A model generated the notes under the pieces. That model did no database searches. It was not told the origin of the DNA and was given only the letters and a program-made list of their open reading frames with translations. From contig NZ_JADPSA010000016.1 of NCBI RefSeq assembly GCF_017347085.1, positions 1 to 64,000 of the forward strand: a stretch of DNA of 64,000 nucleotides, written 5' to 3'. Positions 9,466 to 18,303 of this stretch are shown here, piece after piece. The translations under genes were made by a program, and so were the position numbers. The stretch comes from Nesterenkonia sp. E16_10. Lineage in GTDB: Bacteria; Actinomycetota; Actinomycetes; Actinomycetales; Micrococcaceae. How positions within the stretch are numbered: the first letter of the stretch is position 1; each line of letters opens with the position of its first letter.

Positions 9466-9501
9466 TCGTGCCCCGAACGGAGGATTCCATTCGGGGCACG
9501 A
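9466..9501. terminator. Bidirectional terminator hairpin
   Basis: TCGTGCCCCGAA pairs perfectly with TTCGGGGCACGA across a 12-base loop. It sits between two convergent genes whose stops are at 9436 and 9505, so it can serve both. There is no long T run, as is usual in this group. Confidence 0.8.
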
Positions 9502-9504
9502 TCG

Positions 9505-9693
9505 TCAGTGGTTCTCCGCTGGCGTGTGAGGAGAGGATCGTCTGCGCGTCACCACTCCTGAGGTGACGCCGAGCGCGACCATTGCGGTTGTCACGACCAG
9601 GAGGGTTCCCTCGCCCTGCGTCAGGCGGACGACCACAGCCCACGTGACAGCGCTCCAGACGAGGAGCAGTGCCACTTTCTCTCGGGACTTCAT
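9505..9693 (-). CDS. Small two-helix membrane protein, unknown function
   Basis: A 62-residue hypothetical protein starting at the ATG at 9693, preceded by GGAAGGGAG. After MKSREK it has one hydrophobic helix (VALLLVWSAVTWAVVVRL), a short charged loop (TQGEG), a second helix (LLVVTTAMVALGVTSGVV) and a basic tail (TRRRS), consistent with two membrane passes. I do not recognise a family. It ends next to a strong hairpin and is followed upstream on the other side by the aldehyde dehydrogenase gene, which reads in the same direction. Confidence 0.6.
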   Translation of the reverse strand: MKSREKVALLLVWSAVTWAVVVRLTQGEGTLLVVTTAMVALGVTSGVVTRRRSSPHTPAENH

Positions 9694-9730
9694 AGCGCTC
9701 CCTTCCGGCCTCCGGCAGATCATGCGCAGT

Positions 9731-11215
9731 CTAGAACGGGTAGGGAGCGATCTCCGAGCGCACGGTCAGCCACTGGGTCTCGGTGAAGGACTCGATGTTC
9801 GCGCTCGCCCCGCCGACCCGGGAGCCGGTGCCGGAATCGCCGACCCCGCCGAAGGGGGCATTCGCCTCATCGCCCACGGTCTGTTCGTTGATGTGGACCT
9901 TGCCGGAGTCGACCTGGTCGGCGATCTTCATCGCCAGACCCACATCACCCAGCACACCGACCGAGAGTCCGTAGTCGCTGCCGTTGATGATCTCCACGGC
10001 CTCTTCGATGGTGGAGAAGGAGATCACCGGGGCCACCGGGCCGAAGATCTCCTCGGCCCAGGCCGGGTTGTCGATGCTGATCCCGGAGATCACGGTGGGG
10101 GAGTAGAACAGGTCGGTGAACTCGCCGCCGGCCTCCACCGTGCCACCCTGCGCGGCGGAGTCTTGGACGATCGAGTGGATCCGGTCGCGCTGCTTGGCAT
10201 CGATAATCGGGCCGATCGCGATGCCCTCCTCGGCGGGGTTGCCCACGGGAAGGTGCTTCGCCTTCTGGCTCAGCTTCGCGATGTACTCCTCCTTCAGCGA
10301 CTCGTGCACCAGGTGGCGCCCGGTGGTCATGCAGACCTGACCTTGGTGCAGGAAGGAGCCGAAGGCCCCGGCCGAGGCGGCCTTGTCCAGGTCCGCGCCG
10401 GGCAGGATGACCAGGGCGTTGTTGCCGCCAAGCTCCAGGTGCGCGCGCTTGAGCAGCCTGCCGGCGGTCTCACCGACCAGGCGTCCGGCCGCGGTGGAAC
10501 CGGTGAAGGAGATGATGCGCACCTCAGGGGCCTCGGTGAGTGCCTTGCCCACGTCTCCGCCACCGGGCAGCAGGTGCAGCACGCCGGCGGGGAGGCCGGC
10601 CTCTTCGAAGATCCGGGTGATGGCCACACCGCCGGAGACTGTGGTGCGCGGATCCGGCTTCAACAGCACCGCGTTGCCCAGCGCCAGCGCTGGGGCCACG
10701 GACCTGATGGAGAGGATCAGCGGGAAGTTGAACGGAGAGATCACCGAGACGACGCCGGCCGGGCGGCGCCGCGCGAAGGACCAGCGCGGCTGCTCGGTGG
10801 CCAGCACCTCACCGGAGGGCGCCGAGGGCAGCGCGGCCGCCTCGAAGCACTCGGCCGCTGCGACGTGAGTCTCCAGGGCTGCCTTGGTCGGGACGCCGCC
10901 GGTCTCCCGCACAATCCAGGTCTCGATCTCCTTGGCGTGTTCCTCGAAGAGGATTCCGGCGCGGCGCAGCACTGCGGCACGCTCGGAGTGCTTCATCGCG
11001 GCCCACTGCTTCTGCGCAGCGGCAGCGGCGGTGGCGGAATGCTCGACGTCGGCCACGGAGGCGCCGCCGGCAGTGCCGAGGCTCTCGCCGGTGGCGGGCT
11101 CGGTGATCGGGATCAGCTCACCGCCGCCGGTCTGCCATTCGCCGGTGAAGATCTTGCTGTCCCAGCGGGAGTCGTCGAGGAGGGTGGTGGTGTCAAGGGT
11201 GGAGATGGTGGACAT
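9731..11215 (-). CDS. Aldehyde dehydrogenase, benzaldehyde/vanillin dehydrogenase-like
   Basis: A 494-residue NAD(P)-dependent aldehyde dehydrogenase. The general base Glu261 lies in LELGGNN and the nucleophile Cys295 in GQVCMTTGR, 34 residues apart as in the family. NAD-site landmarks are SPFNFPL, KPDPRTTVSGG and SFTGSTAAG. The C-terminus ends in a YPF-type tail as in aromatic aldehyde dehydrogenases (XylC/vanillin type), which is why I suggest an aromatic substrate. A second member of the same subfamily is encoded at 22343-23839. A 15-bp palindrome lies about 60 bases upstream and could be the operator. It is a single-gene unit. Confidence 0.88.
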   Translation of the reverse strand: MSTISTLDTTTLLDDSRWDSKIFTGEWQTGGGELIPITEPATGESLGTAGGASVADVEHSATAAAAAQKQWAAMKHSERAAVLRRAGILFEEHAKEIETWIVRETGGVPTKAALETHVAAAECFEAAALPSAPSGEVLATEQPRWSFARRRPAGVVSVISPFNFPLILSIRSVAPALALGNAVLLKPDPRTTVSGGVAITRIFEEAGLPAGVLHLLPGGGDVGKALTEAPEVRIISFTGSTAAGRLVGETAGRLLKRAHLELGGNNALVILPGADLDKAASAGAFGSFLHQGQVCMTTGRHLVHESLKEEYIAKLSQKAKHLPVGNPAEEGIAIGPIIDAKQRDRIHSIVQDSAAQGGTVEAGGEFTDLFYSPTVISGISIDNPAWAEEIFGPVAPVISFSTIEEAVEIINGSDYGLSVGVLGDVGLAMKIADQVDSGKVHINEQTVGDEANAPFGGVGDSGTGSRVGGASANIESFTETQWLTVRSEIAPYPF

Positions 11216-11273
11216 GGGTGTGACCTCTCAGGAGGGTGAAGGCTGCACGGCGCAATTGCCTATCTCCATAGTG

Positions 11274-11288
11274 ATCTGTGACACAGAT
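11274..11288. promoter_or_regulatory. 15-bp palindrome upstream of the aldehyde dehydrogenase gene
   Basis: ATCTGTG-A-CACAGAT is a perfect inverted repeat located 59 bases before the start codon at 11215. Size and symmetry fit the operator of a dimeric GntR- or Crp-like regulator. No matching regulator gene adjoins it. Confidence 0.4.
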
Positions 11289-11352
11289 TTACTCAAGTGT
11301 CGTGGCCGAATATGTCGATGCGTATGTGGCTCGAGGTCTTCACTCTCCAAGT

Positions 11353-11393
11353 GCGGAGCTGGGTGAGCCCGAAGCGGACTCACCCAGCTCCGC
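11353..11393 (-). terminator. Terminator of the coiled-coil membrane protein gene
   Basis: GCGGAGCTGGGTGAG pairs perfectly with CTCACCCAGCTCCGC over 15 bp with an 11-base loop. It lies directly downstream of the minus-strand stop at 11405. Confidence 0.75.
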
Positions 11394-11404
11394 GAAAGAG
11401 ATGG

Positions 11405-12091
11405 CTACTGCGCGACCCACTCGCCGCAGTCGCTGGTCTCAAAGGCGACGTCAGTCTCCGCGATGGTGACGAACCCTTGTCCCTCAGGAATGCCGTTGGT
11501 GATGATGTCGTCGAACTCACCGCTGAGTCCCGAGAGCCGGGCCCAATAGCAGAACCCCGAGGTGTCCTCGGTGCGGTAGGTGCCAGGCTGGATCTCCTCG
11601 CCGATGAGGAAGGTTCCAGAGCCTGGGATGGAGCCTGAATCCGAGACTGACGTCTCTTCCTGGTCAGCTTCCTCTGTCTGGGCCTCTTCCTCGGCCTGGG
11701 ATGCCAGCTCTTCTTCGCGGGCGTCCAAGGTCTCTTCGCGATCGTCGAGCTCCGATGCCCGGGTCTCGAGCAGTTCTTCGTCCTCGGCAATGGCCTCACG
11801 GCGCTCCTCGAGATCCGCCGGTTCGACTTCTACCTCCACCTCGACCTCCTCCGTGATCGTCTCCGTCTCGGTCTCGGTGACGACCTCCGGTTCTTCCTCT
11901 CCACCGCTGCCGATTCCAACCCCAGCGAGCAGCGCGACGACGATCCCAGCGATCCACGGCCAGCGCCGCCGCTTCTTGGCTGGTGCCTCCCCGCCAGCCG
12001 CGGCGGGCGGGTAAGGCTGATACTGATCGTTGGAATACTGCGTATTCGGGTACTGGTCGGTGGGGTGCTGATCCTGGTGCGAGTGATTCAT
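11405..12091 (-). CDS. Membrane-anchored acidic coiled-coil protein, unknown function
   Basis: 228 residues. The first ~55 are polar and Gln/Tyr/Asn/Pro-rich (repeated QYxxxQY spacing), then a basic KKRRRWPW segment leads into one membrane helix. This is followed by a Glu-rich coiled coil of about 90 residues (TETETITEEVEVEVEVEPADLEE...), a Ser/Asp linker and a ~60-residue C-terminal domain reading GTFLIGEEIQPGTYRTE...GFCYWARL. That last segment resembles small extracellular domains in actinobacterial secreted proteins. Topology suggests the C-terminal domain is outside the cell. Start is the ATG at 12091 with AAAGGGA upstream. It has its own terminator. Confidence 0.72.
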   Translation of the reverse strand: MNHSHQDQHPTDQYPNTQYSNDQYQPYPPAAAGGEAPAKKRRRWPWIAGIVVALLAGVGIGSGGEEEPEVVTETETETITEEVEVEVEVEPADLEERREAIAEDEELLETRASELDDREETLDAREEELASQAEEEAQTEEADQEETSVSDSGSIPGSGTFLIGEEIQPGTYRTEDTSGFCYWARLSGLSGEFDDIITNGIPEGQGFVTIAETDVAFETSDCGEWVAQ

Positions 12092-12223
12092 GGTGTCCCT
12101 TTCCCTCGGGCGATCCACTGGAGATCCAGTGGGCTGACGCAGAGAACAAAGCGTGTTCTGCGGCAGTGAAGATCACCCTAGATGTGACCACGGACATGAA
12201 TCTCGGGTCACCAAGAACACCAT

Positions 12224-13285
12224 CTACCCCAGCTCGTCCTCCGAATACCGCCGCTGAGACTCACGCTGGCCATGGGTGATGCGGCGGATGTCCATGCTGG
12301 AGTCGAAGGTGGAGCCTACGGCTCCGGCCACGACCCCCATCGCCGCACTGAGCCAGGCGATGTCCAGGTAGTTGAAGAAGCTGATCTCGCTGCCGATGAG
12401 GTCCGCCAAGAAGTCAGGGTCTATGACCACGAGCGCGCCGATGAGAATGGTCACCACCAAGGCCACGTAGAGCATCGACACCGCGATCAGCAGAGTCAGC
12501 ACGGTGGACCCGTTGGAGAGCCAGACGACCCGTGCCAGATCCTGGTTCGTGGGTTTGTCCCAGAGCCGGTTGGTGAAGATCAGCCAGACCACCATGCTCA
12601 GGATCACCGCGACCCCGATGGAGAGCAGGCGCGCCGTGCTCAGGGCATCCGCCATCTCCCAGATCGAGTAGTAGAAGATGCCGAAGGCGCCCACCGCGGC
12701 TGCGCCGGCGAGAGCACCGGAGAGCTTCGGCGCGGTCCGGAAGGGGTCGTTGGCGACGGTCATGCCGACGAGCGTGCGCACTTCGCCGGTGCCAGGGTGG
12801 GCGAACAGGCGGTGCCGTCCGCTGGGCTCGACCGGCTGCCAACGGGTCCATCGCTATCGGTACTCCTTCTGCAGCGGCCCGTGGGAATCCGGCAGCAGCC
12901 GCAGCAGGCAGTCCATGAAGATCTCACGGATCCGCCGCTTGGTCGAGAGCACTCCCAGCGTCGGGTAGGAGATGACCGCGGTCCGGCTCTTGGCGAGGAT
13001 CTCCGCCACCAGAGGTCGTCCTTCGATGTGTCGCGGGACCTCGGTGAGCATCAGCACGGCATCGGCATCGAGGTGCTCTTCGTCGAGCTGTCTCAGAGCC
13101 TCGATGTCGAGGCTCCCTGCTGGGGTGATGCGCAGACTTCGGATCTCGATCTCCACCGTGACCTCGTCGATGAAGACCTCGCGTGCCTCGGCCGCGAACG
13201 ATTCCTCGATCTTCTTGATTCGGCGGGCGGCCACGCCGGGATCCGCGAGCAGCATCACTCGGATGGGGGTGTCGGAGGATGACAT
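12224..13285 (-). pseudogene. Conserved actinobacterial membrane protein split by an in-frame TAG
   Basis: Two open segments lie in one frame, separated by a single TAG at 12854-12856. The first (12857-13285) encodes a 143-residue Rossmann-like domain (SSDTPIRVMLLADPGVAARR..., ending LQKEYR). The second runs straight on after the TAG as RWTRWQPVEPSGRHRLFAHP, then RTLVGMTVANDPFRTAPKLSGAL and about four membrane helices. From memory, homologues are single ~350-residue proteins with this exact domain order, so the TAG interrupts one gene. There is an in-frame GTG at 12781, but it would drop conserved sequence. Either a real nonsense mutation, two separate polypeptides, or a sequence error. Function unknown. 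Confidence 0.7.
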
Positions 13286-13461
13286 GTGTGGTGCTCCTTC
13301 TCTATCCCCGTGCGGACCCAGGCCCGTATCGAGCAGGCATCCATGGGAGGCGTCAATCCGAGGGTAACGCTCGCGATGCCCCAGCAGAATGTCGTTGTCC
13401 TCAACGCTGGTCTGTGATGGACTCGAAGAAGACAGTTCCGACCACCAGAATGGAGGCTGAC

Positions 13462-14484
13462 ATGACCCGGATCGTCGTGCTGGCCACCGGGGGAACCATC
13501 TCTTCCCGTCCGAGCTCCGAGGGCGGCTCCCGCGCCAAGGACAGCGCCGCCGACCTGATCAGAGGTCTGGAGCTCCACGGACTCGACGACTTTGGTGTCG
13601 ATGCCGACGGAGCCGGCGTCTCGTTGGAGTCCGAGGACATCGCCGTGCAGAATTCCTTCAACTTCAGCTTCGCCGACCTCTCTCGGATCGCCCATGCGGT
13701 GGCGCGGATCCTGCGCCGGGCGGACGTCGACGGCGTCGTCGTCACTCATGGCACCGACACCATGGAGGAAACCCTCGCCCTGCTTGGGTTCACCCACGAT
13801 GATCCTCGGCCGGTGGTGTTCACCGGAGCCCAGCGCAGCCCCGACCAATTCGACAGTGACGGTCCCCGCAATCTGCATGATGCCATCCGCACCGCTGCCT
13901 CCCCGGCGTCAAGAGGTCAAGGCGTGCTGCTGGTCTTCGGCGGCGAGATCCACAGTGCACTTGGACTGCGCAAGAATCACACACTGGCCCCTCAGCCCTT
14001 CGTCCATCGCAGCGCCGGTTCCCTGGGCGTCGTCCTCGGCTCGGGACCGCGCTACTTCGCCCAGGCGCTGACACCCGACCCGCTGCCGCTGCCGAATGAA
14101 TCCTTCGACACGCAACGGGTGGACCTGGTCCTGGGTTACCCGGGAGCCGACGCCGCGTTGATGCACGCGGCCCTGGAGGCAGGTGCCACCGGTGTGATCG
14201 TGCTCGGTGCAGGCGCCGGCAACCCCGGCGTCCAGCTCACCGACGCCATCGCGCAGGCCACCGCTCAGGGAGTCCTGGTCGGACTGGGGACCCGCACCGG
14301 GACCGGACCGGTCGCGGTGATCTATGGCGGCGGGGGAGCGGTGGACGCCGTCGCCGCCGGAGCGGTCCCGCTCTCCGACCTGCCCGCCACCCAGGCCCGG
14401 ATCCTGATGGCGCTGCTGCTGAGCACACATGCACCCAGCCTGGCGAAGGAGAAGCTCCAGGCGCGGCTGGGCGACCACAACTAG
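13462..14484 (+). CDS. ansA: L-asparaginase (asparagine amidohydrolase)
   Basis: The 340-residue enzyme hydrolyses asparagine to aspartate and ammonia. Both catalytic signatures are present: ATGGTISS with nucleophile Thr12, and [13 protein letters not shown] with the Thr98-Asp99 pair that acts with it. There is no signal peptide, so it should be cytosolic. The ATG at 13462 is preceded by TGGAGG; an in-frame ATG further upstream lacks a site and would overlap the upstream divergent region. The CE4 deacetylase gene follows after 44 bases in the same direction and may share its message. Confidence 0.92.
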   Translation: MTRIVVLATGGTISSRPSSEGGSRAKDSAADLIRGLELHGLDDFGVDADGAGVSLESEDIAVQNSFNFSFADLSRIAHAVARILRRADVDGVVVTHGTDTMEETLALLGFTHDDPRPVVFTGAQRSPDQFDSDGPRNLHDAIRTAASPASRGQGVLLVFGGEIHSALGLRKNHTLAPQPFVHRSAGSLGVVLGSGPRYFAQALTPDPLPLPNESFDTQRVDLVLGYPGADAALMHAALEAGATGVIVLGAGAGNPGVQLTDAIAQATAQGVLVGLGTRTGTGPVAVIYGGGGAVDAVAAGAVPLSDLPATQARILMALLLSTHAPSLAKEKLQARLGDHN

Positions 14485-14528
14485 AACTTCACAGAGGTAC
14501 TGCACGACACAGGAAAGAGGGACAGATC

Positions 14529-15419
14529 ATGGCCAAAGAGATCTACGTAGCACTGGGCATCGACGTCGACGCGGTGGGCGGCTGGCTCGGCTCCTACGGC
14601 GGCGAGGACTCCCCGGGCGACATCTCCCGCGGCATGTTCGCCGGTGAGGTCGGAGTTCCACGACTGAACAAGCTGCTGGCGAAATACGACCTCCCCTCCA
14701 CCTGGTTCTGGCCCGGGCACTCCATCGAGACCTTCCCCGAGCAGTTCGACCAGGTGGTGGCTGCCGGCCACGAGATCGGGGTCCACGGCTACAGCCACGA
14801 GAACCCGCTCGCGATGACCCGGGAGCAGGAGACCGAGATCCTGACCTATTGCATCGACCTGATCGAGAAGCGCGCCGGCCGCCGTCCCACCGGCTACGTC
14901 GCTCCGTGGTGGGAGTTCTCTACGGTCACCAACGAGCTGCTGCTCGAGCAGGGCATCAAGTATGACCACTCGCTGATGCACCGGGACTTCGAGCCCTACT
15001 ACGTGCGGGTCGGGGACAAATGGGAGCAGTCGAAGATCGATTATGACCAGCCTGCCAGCTCCTGGATGAAGCCGCTGATCCGCGGCGAGGAGACCGACCT
15101 GGTCGAGATCCCGGCGTCCTGGTACCTCGATGACCTGCCGCCGATGATGTTCATCAAGTCCAGCCCCAACAGCCACGGCTTCGTGAACCCTCGCCAGCTC
15201 GAAGAGATCTGGCGCGACCAGTTCGACTGGGTCTACCGCGAGAACGACTACGCGGTGTTCACCATCACCATCCACCCCGACGTCTCCGGACGCCCCCAGG
15301 TGCTGTTGATGCTGGAGCGGCTGATCGAACACATCAACTCCCATGAGGGCGTGAAGTGGGCGCAGTTCAACGACATCGCCGATGACTTCCTGCGCAGGTC
15401 ACCGCGCACCACCGACTGA
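14529..15419 (+). CDS. Polysaccharide deacetylase family protein (CE4, PgdA/PuuE-like)
   Basis: A 296-residue NodB-fold metal-dependent amide hydrolase with no signal peptide. GIDVDA near residue 10 supplies the metal-binding Asp, and [12 protein letters not shown] near residue 85 supplies the HxxxH pair. [12 protein letters not shown] is the motif 3 region. The sequence resembles the intracellular HpPgdA/PuuE group, whose members act on small N-acyl compounds or allantoin-like amides, more than secreted chitin or peptidoglycan deacetylases. GGAAAGAGGG lies upstream of the ATG. Position right behind an asparaginase suggests a shared role in amide-nitrogen use, which is an inference. Confidence 0.82.
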   Translation: MAKEIYVALGIDVDAVGGWLGSYGGEDSPGDISRGMFAGEVGVPRLNKLLAKYDLPSTWFWPGHSIETFPEQFDQVVAAGHEIGVHGYSHENPLAMTREQETEILTYCIDLIEKRAGRRPTGYVAPWWEFSTVTNELLLEQGIKYDHSLMHRDFEPYYVRVGDKWEQSKIDYDQPASSWMKPLIRGEETDLVEIPASWYLDDLPPMMFIKSSPNSHGFVNPRQLEEIWRDQFDWVYRENDYAVFTITIHPDVSGRPQVLLMLERLIEHINSHEGVKWAQFNDIADDFLRRSPRTTD

Positions 15420-15472
15420 CATACTTGCCCTGAGACTGCCCGCCGGCAAGCCGCCCGCCACAAGGAGACACC

Positions 15473-16531
15473 GTGTCCAAGAATGAGAACAACGCACACC
15501 GGCTCGATGTCCCGCTGGATGGTGTCCGCGGGCCCAAGGGCGCGAAGAAGACCCCGTTCGACGGCGACCCCCGTGCGCTCTGGCGGGTGAACCAGTACCC
15601 GTCCCCGTTCACGCTCGCAGACGTTCCGACCCGCGAGAAGATCGGGTTCAAGGGCAAGAAGGACGACGGCGAGGACGCGCTCGTCGAACGCTCGGCGATG
15701 CTCGCGGATCTGCAGGAGCTCATGTGGGCCCATGTGGTCGCCGCCTCCGAGACGGATCAGTGGGAGGTGGCCAAGGCCATCGCCGGACGGGTTCCGCGCC
15801 GGACCCCGCAGGAGAAGGCCCGCCGCGAGGAGCTGTTCTCACCTGAGGTGGAGACCGCGTTGAACAACCTGGACCGGGGTCCGAGGGTTCTCTTGGTGCT
15901 GCAGGGCATGGATGCCTCCGGCAAGGGCGGGGTGGTCAAGCAGGTGGTCAGCTCCATGGACCCGATGGGCATCGAGGTGGCCGGATTCGGCAAACCCACC
16001 CCGGCGGAGCAGCGCGAGCACTACCTGGAGCGGGTCATCCGGCGCCTGCCGCGGCCCGGGCACGTGGGCGTCTTCGACCGCTCCCACTACGAGGACGTGC
16101 TGGTGCCCAGCATCACCGGCAGCGAGAGCCCGGAGGAGATCGAGCGTCGCATCGAGGCGCTGATCCTCTTCGAACGCGAGCTGGTCCGGCTGGGCTTCGT
16201 CATCATCAAGGTCAAGCTGCTGATCTCCCAGGAGGAGCAGCTGGACCGGCTGGTCTCGCGGCTGGATCGCAAGGAGAAGCACTGGAAGTACGACCCCTCC
16301 GACGCCGACGCGCGGGCCGAGTTCGACACCTACCAGGAGCTCTACTCGCGGGTCATGGAAGCCACCGACGCCGACCACGCCCCCTGGCATGCGATCGGCG
16401 CAGACCGTAAGTGGTACTCCCGGCTCGCGGTCCAGGAGCTGCTCATCGCGGCGTTCTTCGATCTGAAGCTGCGCTGGCCCGCGGCGGACTACGACGTGGA
16501 GGCCGAGCGGGAGCGGCTGCTGAAGTCCTGA
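15473..16531 (+). CDS. ppk2: Polyphosphate kinase 2 family protein
   Basis: 352 residues, starting at the GTG at 15473 with AAGGAGA upstream. The P-loop GMDASGKGG begins at residue 145, and the lid/Walker B region DRSHYEDVLVP follows, both diagnostic of PPK2. These enzymes transfer phosphate between polyphosphate and nucleoside mono- or diphosphates in the cytoplasm. The protein carries about 70 more N-terminal residues than typical class I PPK2s; this extension is basic and proline-rich (VRGPKGAKKTPFDGDP). It could be co-transcribed with the CE4 gene, which ends 53 bases earlier. Confidence 0.88.
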   Translation: MSKNENNAHRLDVPLDGVRGPKGAKKTPFDGDPRALWRVNQYPSPFTLADVPTREKIGFKGKKDDGEDALVERSAMLADLQELMWAHVVAASETDQWEVAKAIAGRVPRRTPQEKARREELFSPEVETALNNLDRGPRVLLVLQGMDASGKGGVVKQVVSSMDPMGIEVAGFGKPTPAEQREHYLERVIRRLPRPGHVGVFDRSHYEDVLVPSITGSESPEEIERRIEALILFERELVRLGFVIIKVKLLISQEEQLDRLVSRLDRKEKHWKYDPSDADARAEFDTYQELYSRVMEATDADHAPWHAIGADRKWYSRLAVQELLIAAFFDLKLRWPAADYDVEAERERLLKS

Positions 16532-16553
16532 GACTCCGCTGACCGGGTGGCGC

Positions 16554-17083
16554 CTAGGGGAGGGGCCGCCCGGCGTCCGGGTTCGGGTGGTGGGCCTCGA
16601 GCGGGTACTCCCATTTGGGGCTTCGCCTGTCGAGGCGCGTGGGCAACAACATCAGGATCAGGGCGGCGAGGGGGCCGATCACAGGGACAAGGGCCACGAA
16701 GTACAAAGGCACAGGGAATCCGGCATCGTGCAGCCTGCGCCAGCTCAGGGCGAGCATCGGGAGAAACGTGACTAGGCTCCAGACGAGGGTCGCCAGCGAG
16801 CTGGCCAGGACCAGTCCCTCGACGTTCCCGGTGCCCTGAGTCAGGTCGAAGTATCCAAGAGCAGGGCCACATGGGCGCAGGTAGGGAGCGAGATCAGCCC
16901 ACCCACGACGGTCACGAGGAGCCGAACCCACCAGTATTGGCTGCGCAAGGCGTAACCCTTGAAGTGCGCATACCTCCCGAAGAAGCGCCCAACGGCTTGG
17001 CCCAGCGTGGCACCGTAGAGCGGCTCATTCAACGGGGGGACCGAGGTGGTGCTCTGTGATGGATCGGTACTGCAACTGCTCAC
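16554..17083 (-). pseudogene. DUF805 membrane protein gene broken by a frameshift
   Basis: The N-terminal half (frame read from a GTG at 17083) gives GATLGQAVGRFFGRYAHFKG and the YWWVRLL helix typical of DUF805, then runs out of frame and stops at 16841. The C-terminal half continues in another frame through TLVWSLVTFLPMLALSWRRL, HDAGF and a final helix to the stop at 16554. The two halves together make one ordinary DUF805 protein. Both frames are open between 16841 and 16931, so the shift lies there. No slippery heptamer is evident, so I call it a pseudogene or sequence error rather than programmed frameshifting. Function of DUF805 is unknown. Confidence 0.72.
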
Positions 17084-17250
17084 GATTGACTCACTCCATA
17101 CGGATGCGTGTGCCTAGTCAGCTTTCAGGACTCACTGACGTTTGCAGGCCTGCTACGCGGCCGGCAGGACCAGACCGGTTCCACGCGCGAGCACCGCAAT
17201 GGTCTTGGATGGGCGGTAGGCCGTCTCCCAAGGACAATCCAAGTCACGTG

Positions 17251-18303
17251 TCAGTTAGCCACCATGCGAACTATGTCTTCGAGCTGAGCGGTGAGTTGCT
17301 CCCACGGCTGCCCCAGGTCCAGTGTGCGAGCGCCGATCCGGCTTCCCTGGACCACAACATCTAGGTCAGGCTGTCGAGGTGCTTCGGTGCGTGCGTACAG
17401 CAGTAGGCCACTGACTGAGCCGTCGCGGTCCACATCGGCATTCTTCACGTACGTCACTAGTTGGTACAGATTGGCTGAGTGCACGGTCGCTTTGCCCCAC
17501 CTGCCGGTCTGCATTGACTTGCTGTAGTACTTCGCGTCGATGATGAGTGTGTGTCCTCCCCGCAGAAGAGTGACGTCGGTGCGCATCGCAGGGAGCTGAG
17601 CGGCTCCTAGGGCGCTCGCGTAGTCGTAGTCCCAGGCAATGGTGGACGCGTTCGGTGAAAGGTCTGGGTAGTGGACCTTGAAGTACTCAAGCAAGAACCG
17701 CTCGAACAAACTACTCATCACTTCATCCGAGACCCACGAGGTGAGCTTGCTGGTTCCAGCATCTTGTGTCGGTAGAAGCCCTCGGACGACCAGTTCGCAA
17801 ACGCCGAGGAGCATTCGGTACGGCGCGTTGGCGCGATGGTAGGTGAGGGCGTCCCAGCGGATCGATGTCGGTGCAACCAAAGTCACTGCATCCAGATAAG
17901 GCAATAGTCGGCGCAGGGCGTCCTTTCGAGCGCTGTAGACATCGCCGTGGCGGATCAGGAGCACTATGACCGACTTCAGCGCTTGGTTATGCGGCGTGTC
18001 GGGGTCGTACTCGTCGAACTCACACACGAGCTTTCCTCGGAGCGTCGAGCGGGTGGCGACGGTCCGAGTGATGTCGATGCGGCTTCGAACGGTGGCGAGC
18101 TCCTCCCTGTGAAGAAGGTAGTCGCGGTGGAGACCGCGTTTGACCTGGGTGCCGACACCACGAATCAGCATCTCTGCGAACAAATCGTGGAGGTGTTCGA
18201 AAGACTCGGTCGCTACGCGATCGTTGCCTACGTTGCGGAGCCCCCGAAAAGCGTAGGCCATCATCACATAGACATTTCGTATCGCAATGGTCCGGGCCGT
18301 CAT
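17251..18303 (-). CDS. mcrC: McrC, nuclease subunit of the type IV McrBC restriction system
   Basis: 350 residues. The N-terminal part (TIAIRNVYVMMAYAFRGL) matches the McrC family and pairs it with McrB. The PD-(D/E)xK nuclease site is visible as MRTDVTLL followed by LIIDAKYY, with Asp256 and Lys258 of the DxK element, then a QLVTYV helix. McrC cuts DNA when bound to the McrB ring. The ATG at 18303 overlaps the mcrB stop as ATGA, a coupled start. Codon use is less GC-rich than in the flanks, which fits acquired defence DNA. It has no adjacent methyltransferase, as expected for type IV. Confidence 0.9.
   Translation of the reverse strand: MTARTIAIRNVYVMMAYAFRGLRNVGNDRVATESFEHLHDLFAEMLIRGVGTQVKRGLHRDYLLHREELATVRSRIDITRTVATRSTLRGKLVCEFDEYDPDTPHNQALKSVIVLLIRHGDVYSARKDALRRLLPYLDAVTLVAPTSIRWDALTYHRANAPYRMLLGVCELVVRGLLPTQDAGTSKLTSWVSDEVMSSLFERFLLEYFKVHYPDLSPNASTIAWDYDYASALGAAQLPAMRTDVTLLRGGHTLIIDAKYYSKSMQTGRWGKATVHSANLYQLVTYVKNADVDRDGSVSGLLLYARTEAPRQPDLDVVVQGSRIGARTLDLGQPWEQLTAQLEDIVRMVAN

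Noticed and set aside
9563-11239. 558-residue open frame on the plus strand
   Set aside because: It is antisense to the aldehyde dehydrogenase, is Gly/Asp/His/Arg-rich without any family motif, and has no ribosome site. A GC-rich shadow frame.
12272-13282. 336-residue plus-strand frame opposite the split membrane protein gene
   Set aside because: It is continuous only because it is the complement of coding DNA; no motif, no ribosome site, and the minus strand has recognisable protein.
16841-16931. Programmed ribosomal frameshift in the DUF805 gene
   Set aside because: No slippery heptamer or downstream structure was seen, and the family is normally a single uninterrupted frame.
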